The notes: a model not told the origin generated them from the letters alone. DNA of 64,000 bases from WHSW01 sp033856255 (GCA_033856255.1 JAWVFH010000060.1:1-64000); one strand, 5' to 3'; positions 52,368 to 60,528 are shown, counted from the stretch's first letter. A program made the numbers and translations.

Positions 52368-52441
52368 GCCGGAGTAGCTCAGCTGGTTAGAGCAGCGGAA
52401 TCATAATCCGCGTGTCGGGGGTTCGAGTCCCTCCTCCGGCA
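52368..52441 (+). tRNA. tRNA-Met (CAT anticodon)
   Basis: The acceptor stem GCCGGAG/CTCCGGC, D-arm, anticodon stem GCGGA/TCCGC with loop ATCATAA, and T-arm with GTTCGAGTCC are all formed; discriminator A, no encoded CCA. The stem lacks the three G-C pairs and the 1-72 mismatch of an initiator. Elongator Met is favoured over the lysidine-modified Ile(CAT) by overall resemblance. The 3' half is the target of the adjacent integrase. Confidence 0.9.
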
Positions 52442-53676
52442 TCCTGAAGCCCCTGCAAAGCGGGGGTTTCTTGCGTGTTGGGCTCGGGCTCAGATGGCGA
52501 CCGCGCACCCACCGCGCACCCGGACGCACCATGTGTGCGCTCCTCGAGCAGCGCGGTGAGCCGATCCGCCGCGTCGTGCTGGGGCACATGGTGGATGTAG
52601 ATCATCGTGGTCTGGATGTCGGCGTGGCCCATGAACGCCTTCACGTCGGTGAGCGCAAACGCCTGCACCGCGATGGTCCCGAAGGTGTGGCGGAGGTCGT
52701 GGAAACGGATCCGCGGCAGGCCGGCGTCGTCGAGCGCCTGGTAGAAGCGCCGCCGCAGCGCGGAGTCCTCGATGTGGTTGCCGACGTCGTTGACAAAGAC
52801 GCGGTCCTGGTCCGAGGTCCAGCGTTCGCGCCGGCTCAGCTCGTTGAGCGCACGGGCGGCCTGGTCGACCAGCGGGACCGAGCGGACCTTGCCCGACTTC
52901 GTCGGCCCATCTGAGTCGACGGTGAACGAGCGCCGGACGAAGACAACGCGCCGAGTCCAATCGATGTCGCCCCAACGCAGACCGCGAAGCTCGCCAAGCC
53001 GCAGGCCGGTGAACGCGGCGACGCGGAAGATCACGGAGTCCTGCTCGGTGACCGCCGCGTCGGCCAGTTGCTCCACCTCGTCGACCTCGAGCGCAGTGAA
53101 ATCGCCCGAGCGCCGGAACGGCTGGCGCTCGGCCCCTACCACCGGGTTGACGGAGAGGCCGTGGTTGCGTTGGGCGCGCTTGAAGATCGTGTGGAGCTGC
53201 TGGAGGCGCTTGTTGATCGTCCGCGCCGATAGAACGGCCTCGTCGACCATCCGGACCCGGAACGCCTCGACGTCGGCGAGCGTGATCTCAGAGATCGGTG
53301 TGTGCGCTCCGAACTCCGGGATCAGGCGCTTGTCGATCTCGCGCCGGTAGTCGCGAATCGTCGACGGCCGGCGCTTGCGGTCGAACTCGACGTAGTCCAT
53401 CCACTCCTCGCAGGCCTGGCGGAAGGTGATGTCGTCACCGGGTCGCGGCTCGACCTTCACTTCATTGTCGCGACCGCTGAGGATCTCCTCCAGCTTGACC
53501 TGGGCCTGTGCACGCGTCAGATAGCCGACAGGCGGGCGGCTGCGCTTCTCCCACGCACGCCCGAGGCGCCGCTGGAGTCGCTGGCCCGTCGCAGTCCGAA
53601 TCTGCGCGTAGAAGGCCGGCCCGCTTGCGAGCTCGACAAGGCGGACGAACCCGGTGGGTCCGGCGCGACGGCTCAT
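52387..53676 (-). CDS. Tyrosine recombinase/integrase
   Basis: The 429-residue phage-type integrase has an arm-binding N-domain (about 10-60), a SAM-like core-binding domain (84-180) and a catalytic domain with R226 (TGLRLGELRGL), H326-x-x-R329 (HDLRHTFG), H351 (GHADIQTT) and the nucleophile Y360. The frame does not stop before the tRNA: its last 18 residues are the antisense of the tRNA. After excision the C-terminus should therefore change. The stop of the excisionase gene lies just upstream. Confidence 0.93.
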   Translation of the reverse strand: MSRRAGPTGFVRLVELASGPAFYAQIRTATGQRLQRRLGRAWEKRSRPPVGYLTRAQAQVKLEEILSGRDNEVKVEPRPGDDITFRQACEEWMDYVEFDRKRRPSTIRDYRREIDKRLIPEFGAHTPISEITLADVEAFRVRMVDEAVLSARTINKRLQQLHTIFKRAQRNHGLSVNPVVGAERQPFRRSGDFTALEVDEVEQLADAAVTEQDSVIFRVAAFTGLRLGELRGLRWGDIDWTRRVVFVRRSFTVDSDGPTKSGKVRSVPLVDQAARALNELSRRERWTSDQDRVFVNDVGNHIEDSALRRRFYQALDDAGLPRIRFHDLRHTFGTIAVQAFALTDVKAFMGHADIQTTMIYIHHVPQHDAADRLTALLEERTHGASGCAVGARSPSEPEPNTQETPALQGLQDAGGGTRTPDTRIMIPLL

Positions 53677-53679
53677 CGA

Positions 53680-53901
53680 CTACGGGGCAGGTAGGGGATG
53701 GCGGTCGAGCGTGCGGCTGGTGGATGCGCCCTTCTGCCGACTGATCCATCGCTCGACATCACCCTCATCGAAACGACGGTACCGCCCGCACCGAACGGAA
53801 GGCAGATCTCCCTCGCGAGCCGCGCGATAGACCCAGCTCTTGGGCACGCGAAGTCGGGCCGCAACCTCCTCGGCTGTCAGTAGTTCACACGTCACCGTCA
53901 T
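53680..53901 (-). CDS. Excisionase-family helix-turn-helix protein
   Basis: The 73-residue protein has the MerR-like winged helix of the excisionase family (HTH_17): LLTAEEVAARLRVPKSWVYR, REGDLPSVRCGRYRRF and DVERWISRQ. It sits four bases before the integrase start and overlaps the TraD-like gene stop (ATGA). It probably directs integrase toward excision or regulates it. Confidence 0.88.
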   Translation of the reverse strand: MTVTCELLTAEEVAARLRVPKSWVYRAAREGDLPSVRCGRYRRFDEGDVERWISRQKGASTSRTLDRHPLPAP

Positions 53902-55247
53902 CTCCCGTCGTGCTCGTTTCGCCGGTCTCCCGGCACGATTTCAACCCGCTCCAGGCTCCCCCGCAGCCTTCGCCACACCACGGCCTCTCCCCTACCCAGC
54001 CCCCTGATCACGTTCGGCGAGACCCGGTACTCCTCGACCTCGCGCTCCGATCGCATCCCGGTATCGGAGAACCCCCAGCGGTGGACGTCTCGCTGCACCG
54101 TCGTGCGCTTGGTCGTCTGCGACCCGAACGCGTTTGCGATCTGCTCGGCGCTTGCAACCTGGCGCATCACGATCCAGGTGTTGGCCCCGGTCTCCACGGC
54201 CTCCCTGGTCCCCGCCGCTACGTAGTCGAGGTCGGCGAAGTCCTGGACCGCGACCGCGGTCCCGATCCCCGCCCCGCGCCCGATCGCCACCGACTCGCGA
54301 AGCTGGTTTCCGCCGAGCCTTGCCGCCTCGTCGACGATCAAAAGCGCCCGAAGCGGTTCGTCGCCGCGGGCGAGCCGCTGACCGGCGGCGCCGAAGGTCT
54401 GGATCACCGCGGCGGCGATCGCCGGCGCCTCCTCGGGGAACTCCGCGGCCGGCAGGCTGAACAGGGCCCGCTCGCCGCGCAGGATCGCCTCGAGGTCGAT
54501 CCCTTCCGTCGCCCCGAACCGCCTTGCGGTGGCCGGTGAGTCGCGAAGCAGCGCCAGGCGGTTGCCGAGCCCGAGCACCCCGGAGCGAAGCGAGGCCTCG
54601 GACTCCAAGAGCGCCACCGACCGCGCGAGCGCACCGCGCTCGGGCTCGTCGAGCTGGCGCAGCAGCCCGGTCGCGAGCTTCGGCTGTTCGAGCAGCTCGA
54701 TCACACGCTCGAGCTCGACCCTGCGGTCTGTCGCTGCCAAAGCGGCGAGGCAGGCGCCGACGAACCGTGCCGCCGCCTGGCGGTAGTGGGGCTCAGACCA
54801 CTCCTGGGTCGCCATCAGGATGTCTCGCCAGCTGGCCGGGTTGCCGCGGTCGAGGGGGTTGAACGCAGCGGAGACGCGGTCGCCGAGCCCGAAGACCCGC
54901 TCGGGCGCGATCCCCAGCCGGCCGCCAAGCGCGCGATCTCCCTTCAGGTCGACGAAGGCGCAGCCGATCTCGGCGGGCAGGCGGTGTTCGATTGCAGTGA
55001 GGAGGGTGGTCTTCCCCGCCCCTGGCGAGCCGCCGATCAGGATCCCCTGCTGCAGCTCGTCGAGATCGAGGGCGACGGGCCTGCCCCGCTTGCCCACGCT
55101 GCCGATCAGCACGGCGCCGCGCTGGTTGCGCCGACGCCGGCCGAGGTGGTCGAGCGCCTGGTCGACCACCCGGCGACCGACGGCGACCGTTCCGACGATC
55201 ACGCCGACGAAGCCGATCGCGGTCGCGAAGCCGAGCACGCCCGTCAT
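53898..55247 (-). CDS. TraD/VirD4-like conjugative coupling ATPase
   Basis: The 449-residue protein has an N-terminal membrane helix (about 3-22), Walker A GGSPGAGKTT at about 72-81 and Walker B LRALLIVDEAARLG, followed by GIGTAVAVQDFADL, the motif of TraD/TraM-like VirD4 family proteins. Such ATPases bring the relaxase-DNA complex to a secretion channel or pump DNA. No type IV secretion channel genes are in the window, so the element may be mobilisable rather than self-transmissible. The ATG at 55247 overlaps the next gene. Confidence 0.82.
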   Translation of the reverse strand: MTGVLGFATAIGFVGVIVGTVAVGRRVVDQALDHLGRRRRNQRGAVLIGSVGKRGRPVALDLDELQQGILIGGSPGAGKTTLLTAIEHRLPAEIGCAFVDLKGDRALGGRLGIAPERVFGLGDRVSAAFNPLDRGNPASWRDILMATQEWSEPHYRQAAARFVGACLAALAATDRRVELERVIELLEQPKLATGLLRQLDEPERGALARSVALLESEASLRSGVLGLGNRLALLRDSPATARRFGATEGIDLEAILRGERALFSLPAAEFPEEAPAIAAAVIQTFGAAGQRLARGDEPLRALLIVDEAARLGGNQLRESVAIGRGAGIGTAVAVQDFADLDYVAAGTREAVETGANTWIVMRQVASAEQIANAFGSQTTKRTTVQRDVHRWGFSDTGMRSEREVEEYRVSPNVIRGLGRGEAVVWRRLRGSLERVEIVPGDRRNEHDGR

Positions 55248-55660
55248 CGCGCCCTCCACAGGATCGCCCCGCCGGCCGCGACCAAGGCTGCCGCCGTCGC
55301 CAGCGGAAGCCAAGCCCACGGGTGGTCGATCAACGCCGCGGCGGAGAGATGGCCCGGACCCCACTGGCGATCAAAGCGCCGCAGCTCGGCGTCGGCACCG
55401 AGCGCGGCGTGAAAGAGCAGATACGCGGCGGCGAGGGCGAGCCCGGCGGCGATCAGCCAACCGGCGGCGACGCGCCAGTGGCGGCGGTCGACGCGATCGT
55501 CAAAGCGCCAGGGATAGGCCCCGCCCACGACCGCCCCGGCGAAGGCGCCGAGCGATTGGGGGTAGACGTAGAGGGCGAGCCCGGCCACCAGCAGGCCGCC
55601 GATCAGCTTCGCGACCGCCTCCTCGAACTCCTGGTCCTTGTTGCGTCGTTCAGATCCCAT
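55244..55660 (-). CDS. Small integral membrane protein
   Basis: The 138-residue protein has three to four membrane helices (LIGGLLVAGLALYVYPQSL, AAGWLIAAGLALAAAYLLF, PLATAAALVAAGGAILW). Its stop overlaps the TraD-like start (ATGA), and its start overlaps the previous gene by 11 bases, so it is part of the mobility operon. It may be a membrane partner of the ATPase. No family is recognised. Confidence 0.65.
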   Translation of the reverse strand: MGSERRNKDQEFEEAVAKLIGGLLVAGLALYVYPQSLGAFAGAVVGGAYPWRFDDRVDRRHWRVAAGWLIAAGLALAAAYLLFHAALGADAELRRFDRQWGPGHLSAAALIDHPWAWLPLATAAALVAAGGAILWRAR

Positions 55661-56339
55661 CGCGAACCTCCATGAACTCGGCGAGGCCGCGCTCTGTGAC
55701 CTCGCGATTTATCAGGACTCGAAGCTGGGGATCGGGGGCGATCCAGGTGACCGACTCGTAGTCGGAGATTGCGTAGGAGGCGAGGACCGCCGTACGGCGG
55801 GCACGGCCCTTGGAGCTGAGCTCGATCTCGAACGCGCCAAGGCCGCCGGATCCGAGCAGCTCGGCGGCGTCGGGAACCCGCGGGCAGCCGAGCACGGTGG
55901 CGAGCTGGCGGTCGGTGAGCCGTCCGACGAGGGCCGGCTGGCGGTTTCGCTCGCGGCGCAGCTCGAGCTCGGTCGCGATCTCGCCGCCGGAGGATTCGAT
56001 CGCGACGACCAGGTCGGTGAGCGCGTGGGCGTGCTCGCAGCTGGCGACGCGAAGCGAGCGAGACGCGACGGTGTAGAGCGGCGGGCGGGTGGCGGTGAGA
56101 TGGCGCCGGCGGACGAGGCCGAAGTCCTGGAGGACCTGCAGGCGGCGGTAGGCCTGGGTGCGGCCGAGCCCGAAGCGAGCGCGGATCTGCTCGACGCTGG
56201 CGCCGACGAGCCGATCGAGCCAGGCGACCAGGTCGAGGTCTCTGGCGACGATCAGGCCGGGTGTCGCCGAAACGGTCATCTGCCCACTAGACGAGCGAGG
56301 GCCCGATTGCTCCACGCCGGATCTCAGATCGCTGGCCAT
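55650..56339 (-). CDS. Replication-relaxation (Replic_Relax-like) family protein
   Basis: The N-terminal winged helix (GASVEQIRARFGLGRTQAYR, VLQDFGLVRRR) and C-terminal PD-(D/E)XK-like strand block (PDAAELLGSGG, AFEIELSSKGRAR, YESVTWIAPD) fit the replication-relaxation family found in actinobacterial plasmids and integrative elements. It may nick or bind the element's transfer origin. The ATG at 56339 has GAGGGG upstream; a second ATG at 56279 is possible. It heads the leftward mobility operon. The hit is by pattern and not verified. Confidence 0.65.
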   Translation of the reverse strand: MASDLRSGVEQSGPRSSSGQMTVSATPGLIVARDLDLVAWLDRLVGASVEQIRARFGLGRTQAYRRLQVLQDFGLVRRRHLTATRPPLYTVASRSLRVASCEHAHALTDLVVAIESSGGEIATELELRRERNRQPALVGRLTDRQLATVLGCPRVPDAAELLGSGGLGAFEIELSSKGRARRTAVLASYAISDYESVTWIAPDPQLRVLINREVTERGLAEFMEVRDGI

Positions 56340-56738
56340 CTATCCCCTCAAACAGCCGAGCTCACGATTAGTCCACGGATCCGAGCGGGTCGTGTGCGGA
56401 AAGCCATCTCACTTCCCTAGACACATGAGATGCCGAAACGGCTACGCGACCTTCGAGATTCTTGGCGGCTATTTCCTCCACTAAGGAGTAGTGGCGCGAG
56501 ACCCCTTCCAGTCCACCGCGACTTTCATCGCCGCCGCCTGCTCATCCGCCCCGGCCGGCCGAAATCCCGTCTCACAGACTCACCGCACCATCACTCACCT
56601 CGCTCGCGAACCTCGAATCGTCTGCCCCGATCGCGCCACCCTCGACCCCACCACCCTGACTGCCTCGTTCCTAGACCAACCCTCTCACTGCCCCGACTCT
56701 CCCTCCGCCCTGACCTTGATCTCACTGCTACCAGCGAA
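56340..56738. other. Non-coding pyrimidine-rich stretch
   Basis: About 400 bases between the mobility operon and a hairpin cluster have no convincing gene. The right half is rich in C and T (for example CCCTCTCACTGCCCCG) and lower in G than the rest. The promoter of the leftward mobility operon must lie at its left end. A 202-residue rightward frame through this stretch has no family signature. Confidence 0.4.
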
Positions 56739-56848
56739 GCCGCAGCCGACCCCGTCCACGAGCTCGTCGAGGGGGCGGGGTCGGCTGCGGCGGAGCGTCC
56801 GCAAACCCACGAACACGGGGATTGCCTACGGACCTTGGGTCCGTAGGC
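56739..56848. repeat. Cluster of three perfect hairpins
   Basis: A 15-bp perfect inverted repeat (56739-56753 with 56777-56791) has a 23-base loop that itself contains ACGAGCTCGT. It is followed by GCGGA-GCG-TCCGC (56788-56800) and then an 11-bp repeat GCCTACGGACC/GGTCCGTAGGC (56824-56834 with 56838-56848). The position next to the mobility genes makes an origin of transfer or replication possible. A plain terminator set is the simpler alternative. Confidence 0.65.
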
Positions 56849-56896
56849 GCCTCCGCACCAACGGACGCTCGTTATTGGGCAACAATCTCGCTGGGC

Positions 56897-57547
56897 GTGC
56901 CGAGCACAGTGGCCAGTCTCTTCGCATCCGCCGACCTACAGCTGGATGGAGTCGTGCCATGGGGTTTCCGGATCCCACGGACAGCGTCGGGGACGAGTAC
57001 CGGCATCTATGTCGTCGCGCTGACGGACAACGCCGACACCACGGAGGCGGCCATTGCCGACTGCCCAATCAGCCGGACTGCGATTCATACCCTGCTTGAG
57101 GTGCGCCCTGAACTCATGCTCGATGGGACACGGCCCGATGCAGCGTCGCTCGCCGAGCGGCTCACTTCGTTCTGGCTACCTAGCGAGGTTGTTTTGTACG
57201 TCGGGCTGGCCGGCCCCCGGAAACGAATGCCGACCGCGGGAGAGCTCGCGAAACGCGTCGGGGAGTACTACGCGACACCGCTCGGAGCCCGGGCTCCCCA
57301 CGCTGGCGGCTGGCCCCTCAAGACGCTCGCCGGCCAGGACCAGCTCGCGGTCCACTATGCGTACTGCGAGCCCGTCGACGAGCGCGAGCGGTTGATGCTC
57401 GCGGCGTTCGCCGCCAACGTCGACCCCGATGAACGGGCCGCCCTGGCCGACAAGGAGCATGTGATGCCCTTTGCCAACTTGGAATACCCGCCTGGAACCA
57501 GGAAGCTCCACGGGATTAGCGGGGCCAAAGCGTCACGCAGGTCCTAG
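56897..57547 (+). CDS. GIY-YIG-like nuclease domain protein
   Basis: The protein shows GIY-YIG hallmarks in order: STGIYVVALT (GIY), VVLYVGLAGP (YVG for YIG), an Arg in ELAKRVGEYY, a Glu in VDERERLMLAAF and an Asn in MPFANLEYPPG. The frame is open from a TTG at 56822, but that includes the last hairpin. The GTG at 56897 is a more likely start and gives 216 residues. It is the only rightward gene between two leftward island genes. It could be an HEG-like nuclease or a defence protein. Confidence 0.6.
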   Translation: MPSTVASLFASADLQLDGVVPWGFRIPRTASGTSTGIYVVALTDNADTTEAAIADCPISRTAIHTLLEVRPELMLDGTRPDAASLAERLTSFWLPSEVVLYVGLAGPRKRMPTAGELAKRVGEYYATPLGARAPHAGGWPLKTLAGQDQLAVHYAYCEPVDERERLMLAAFAANVDPDERAALADKEHVMPFANLEYPPGTRKLHGISGAKASRRS

Positions 57548-57555
57548 CTGGCAGC

Positions 57556-58905
57556 CTACCTGGCCTCGACCTCGGCCATCTGCAGCTGATAGAGCTGGAC
57601 CAGATCGTCGATCGAGCTCGGGGCGTAGAGCCAATGGCCGGAGACGGCGACATCCAGCGGACGCTGTCCGCTTCCGAGCTCGGCAATGGAGGCGAGCTGC
57701 TGGCGGCTGATCTGACTGACGGCGCCGCTATCTGCGCCGGAGGCCCAGACCGAGCCCAGACCAGCGGCCAACCCGGAGGGCACCTCGACGCCAAGATCAA
57801 AGGTGTCGAGCTGGCCGGTCCTGGTGTCGTAGCGGCTGATCTGGGCCGCCCTGTAATGAACCACCCAGACCTCGGGTCCGGCAACAACGAGGTCTTGGGG
57901 GTCGGCTGGGATCTGGATACGCCGCAAGCGCTGCCCGTGTTGGTTGAACTCGAGCAGGGCGCCAGTTTGACCCTCGGGTCGGCCCTGGGTGACCCAGAGC
58001 CGGGGGCCGTCGACGGCCATACCGTTGGGCTCGTCGATCTTGATCGTCGCCTTTCGCTGGCCCAGGCTTCGCGAGAGCAGGAGGATTCGTCCGCCCTCGA
58101 AATCCTTGAACCAAACGCCGTTGTCGGCGACTGCGAGCTCGCAGTCGCCGCTGCCGAGGCGGCGACGGGTAATCGTTTCGTTATGGCGCTCGACGCGGTA
58201 AACGTGGCCGTTGGCGGTGGCGAAGACGGCGCCAAGGCCGACATCGACGTCGAAGAGATCCGGCTCAAGGCGCAAGCCGTCGTCGACTCCGAGGCGAGGA
58301 TCGAGCTTGTACAGCCACCCGGCCTCGGTGACCACGTAGGCGCGGCCGTGGCCGGTAGGCGCAACCGCGTTCGGCCCGCCGCTGACCGGGAGCTGGCTCT
58401 GACCGACCACGGTGGCCTCGCGGACATGCTCGACGACCAGCGGACGAAGTATCAACCAGGAGCCGAGGATGATCAAGCACACGAGACCGAGGACAAAGGC
58501 AGCGCGGACGTGCTGCTGACCAAAAACGCTCAGGCCACCAGCCATGACCAGTCCAAAGAGGCTAAGGCCAAGCAGCCAGCCCATGGCCGGAACCGGAAAC
58601 TGCGGGCCGAGGGGATAGGCGATCGAGAAGCTGGCCACTAGGGCGCCGACCAGCACCTCGTAAAAACGCGCCGCCAACGCCTGCTGCTCTCTATCTGGCG
58701 GGCTCGGGCGGGGGCGCCCCGGGGAGTCGCCGCCATCCGGGTCGAATCGACCCTCGGAGCCTCCGCCTCGAGCGGGTTCGTTACCGGACGAGGAATCGGT
58801 TGCGTCTAGCCCGGTCGAGGCCACGGACGGGCCTCGACCGGGGTCGGTCGCCGGCGCCCTCAGTTCTTCAGTAGGCGTTACAGTTGCGGGGTCTGACGTG
58901 GCCAT
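57556..58905 (-). CDS. Membrane-anchored beta-propeller-like protein
   Basis: The 449-residue protein has a disordered Gly/Ser/Asp-rich cytoplasmic tail (1-75), about three membrane helices (VGALVASFSIAYPLGP, WLLGLSLFGLVMAGG, AFVLGLVCLIILGSWLIL) and an external domain (about 175-445) with repeated blades such as GRAYVVTEAGWLYKLDPRLG and GGRILLLSRSLGQ. The blade pattern suggests an NHL/YVTN-like propeller. Function is unknown. It may be a surface or sensing protein of the element. The start is ATG at 58905. Confidence 0.7.
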   Translation of the reverse strand: MATSDPATVTPTEELRAPATDPGRGPSVASTGLDATDSSSGNEPARGGGSEGRFDPDGGDSPGRPRPSPPDREQQALAARFYEVLVGALVASFSIAYPLGPQFPVPAMGWLLGLSLFGLVMAGGLSVFGQQHVRAAFVLGLVCLIILGSWLILRPLVVEHVREATVVGQSQLPVSGGPNAVAPTGHGRAYVVTEAGWLYKLDPRLGVDDGLRLEPDLFDVDVGLGAVFATANGHVYRVERHNETITRRRLGSGDCELAVADNGVWFKDFEGGRILLLSRSLGQRKATIKIDEPNGMAVDGPRLWVTQGRPEGQTGALLEFNQHGQRLRRIQIPADPQDLVVAGPEVWVVHYRAAQISRYDTRTGQLDTFDLGVEVPSGLAAGLGSVWASGADSGAVSQISRQQLASIAELGSGQRPLDVAVSGHWLYAPSSIDDLVQLYQLQMAEVEAR

Positions 58906-58941
58906 TCTTTTCCTTTGCCGGGGAGAAATGGTTGCGTTGTC

Positions 58942-58980
58942 CGCGGTCTCGGCCCATTCGGCCGAGACCGCGTTTTCGTT
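58942..58980 (+). terminator. Rightward-facing terminator-like hairpin
   Basis: CGCGGTCTCGGCC (58942-58954) and GGCCGAGACCGCG (58960-58972) form a perfect 13-bp stem with loop CATTC, followed by TTTTCGTT. This is a rho-independent terminator for rightward transcription, yet both flanking genes run leftward. Confidence 0.7.
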
Positions 58981-58994
58981 GTCAACTCAGCCGA

Positions 58995-59585
58995 TCACTT
59001 CACCCCCGATTCCAGGAGGCGGCGCGCTGCGCGCGGCCGGCCGAGGCCGAGCCGAGGCAGCTGATCGGAGAAGATGAACAGCGGCCGCTCGCCGGCTTCG
59101 GTGGCCAGCGTTAAGGCTCCGGCCCTGGCCTGGCGAGCCAGGGCGACGATTTCCCAGGCCCGGTCGGCCGGGCCGGCGGCTTCCAGGCGCCGACGACTTA
59201 GCTCGCGCCCGCCGCCAAGCCACCGGGTTGGGCAAACCATGAGCTCTCTGACGTCGGCCTCGCGCACGACCCGGGTTGAGGCCTGCAGGGTGGCCATGCC
59301 CACCCCGGCCCGTTCGGCCCATGCGAACACGGCCTCCATCTCTGACCGGTAGGGCCAGATGATCCAGCCGGTCAACCTAGGGTCGGGGGCTCGTGGGTCG
59401 TCGAGGCCGAGCGGCGCACCACACAGTCGGCCTTTGGCGTCGGCGGTGAAGTAGTAACGACCGCTCCAGCGCTCCAGCGAAAACGGCCGGGGCTCGGCCC
59501 AGACCTTCCCCGGCCCTCTTTCGCGGCTGGGGGAAGCCGGTCGGGTCAATGGTGGGGCTGCGAGCGGGGCGGGCACTTCGGTCAC
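58995..59585 (-). CDS. Hypothetical island protein
   Basis: A 196-residue protein with a Pro-rich N-terminus and a core with aromatic and charged blocks (SLERWSGRYYFTADAKGRLC, LTGWIIWPYRSEMEAVFAWA). The C-terminus is an Arg/Leu-rich helix. No motif is recognised. The codon use (high G/C at third positions) supports a real gene. The start is GTG at 59585. Confidence 0.55.
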   Translation of the reverse strand: MTEVPAPLAAPPLTRPASPSRERGPGKVWAEPRPFSLERWSGRYYFTADAKGRLCGAPLGLDDPRAPDPRLTGWIIWPYRSEMEAVFAWAERAGVGMATLQASTRVVREADVRELMVCPTRWLGGGRELSRRRLEAAGPADRAWEIVALARQARAGALTLATEAGERPLFIFSDQLPRLGLGRPRAARRLLESGVK

Positions 59586-59793
59586 CTATTTCTTCGGACC
59601 CCCAAGAATATCGGAGACCCAGGAGGATGACTACCCGGCATGATTAAGCAATTATTAACTGGAAGGTCTATTGGGAACTGATCTGGAACCTGAGTAAGAT
59701 CCCCGAATGCGCAGGCCGGCCCCAAGCGCGCCTCCAACTCGCTAGCGATGCCGACGCAGGGCAACGGCCGATATTCCCGAAAGGAGAATTTCT

Positions 59794-60297
59794 GTGGCGA
59801 CTAGAACCCGGACCGGGGTCCATCGCCCGAGTAGCTCGTCGACGCACGGGGGGAAGACTGGCTCCAATGGGTCCAAACCGAAGGCGGCGCCTAAGCGTTC
59901 TGTTCGTCGCAGCCGGGCTCGCTCGGCGGCGATCGACCAAGGCGATGAGAAGCCGCTTCTAGAGCGGCTGAACAACATCGACCCGAAGACCAAACTTGAA
60001 GCGCTTTTCGAAGCCGGGGTTACCGACCGTGATCTGGCCCGAGGAACCGGTGCCAGCGAGGCAACGGTGGTTAAGTGGCGCCATGGCAATAGCCATCCAC
60101 GGGCCGGCCGGCACCTCGAGGCCATCAACGATCTCGCAGCCTTGTTTGGCTATGTCCTAGCCGCTGACTCGGCCCGGGCCGCGGTCTTGTGGGTGCGTGA
60201 TCGCAACAAGAATCTCGACATGGATAGCCCCCTCGACCGCGTGGCGGCAGGTGATTTCGCCAGCGCTCTGAAGGCGGCTGAGGCTTTCACGGGCTAG
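59794..60297 (+). CDS. Xre/MbcA/ParS-like antitoxin or regulator
   Basis: The 167-residue protein starts with a basic disordered tail (residues 1-45, rich in Ser, Arg and Lys). A helix-turn-helix follows (LEALFEAGVTDRDLARGTGA, then SEATVVKWRHGN), then the C-terminal domain ending NKNLDMDSPLDRVAAGDFAS, which matches the Xre/MbcA/ParS toxin-binding family. No RES-domain or other toxin gene is adjacent. The GTG has AAGGAG eight bases upstream. It may autoregulate, or act on an element-encoded partner beyond the window. Confidence 0.72.
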   Translation: MATRTRTGVHRPSSSSTHGGKTGSNGSKPKAAPKRSVRRSRARSAAIDQGDEKPLLERLNNIDPKTKLEALFEAGVTDRDLARGTGASEATVVKWRHGNSHPRAGRHLEAINDLAALFGYVLAADSARAAVLWVRDRNKNLDMDSPLDRVAAGDFASALKAAEAFTG

Positions 60298-60528
60298 ACG
60301 AGTTCGGCGCCCATGCGCGGGAGCGGTCCCAGCGAAAAGACGCACATTCATGTCGATCTACTGGGGTCGAAATCGCGTCATGTCGGTGGGATCCACGCTT
60401 GGTCCCGACCAGGGGCGGTCAGGGCGTTGAGGGCGTCGGTACGGGTGCCTTTGCGCTCCCCCACGAGCGGAGGAGCTACGCATCGAACCGATCGACGGTG
60501 GCGTACGCCTCAGCTGAGCGATGGCGCG

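Noticed and set aside
52387..52441. A conserved peptide (GGTRTPDTRIMIPLL) at the integrase C-terminus
   Set aside because: It is a well-known artefact of translating a tRNA antisense strand, so it is not a protein domain. It is kept only as evidence of the integrase-tRNA overlap.
56491..57099. A 202-residue rightward frame through the pyrimidine-rich gap
   Set aside because: It has a skewed composition, crosses three hairpins and is out of frame with the GIY-YIG-like protein.
59582..59764. A 60-residue leftward frame upstream of the island hypothetical gene
   Set aside because: It has no motif, a poor ribosome site and lower-GC composition; it probably covers the divergent promoter region.
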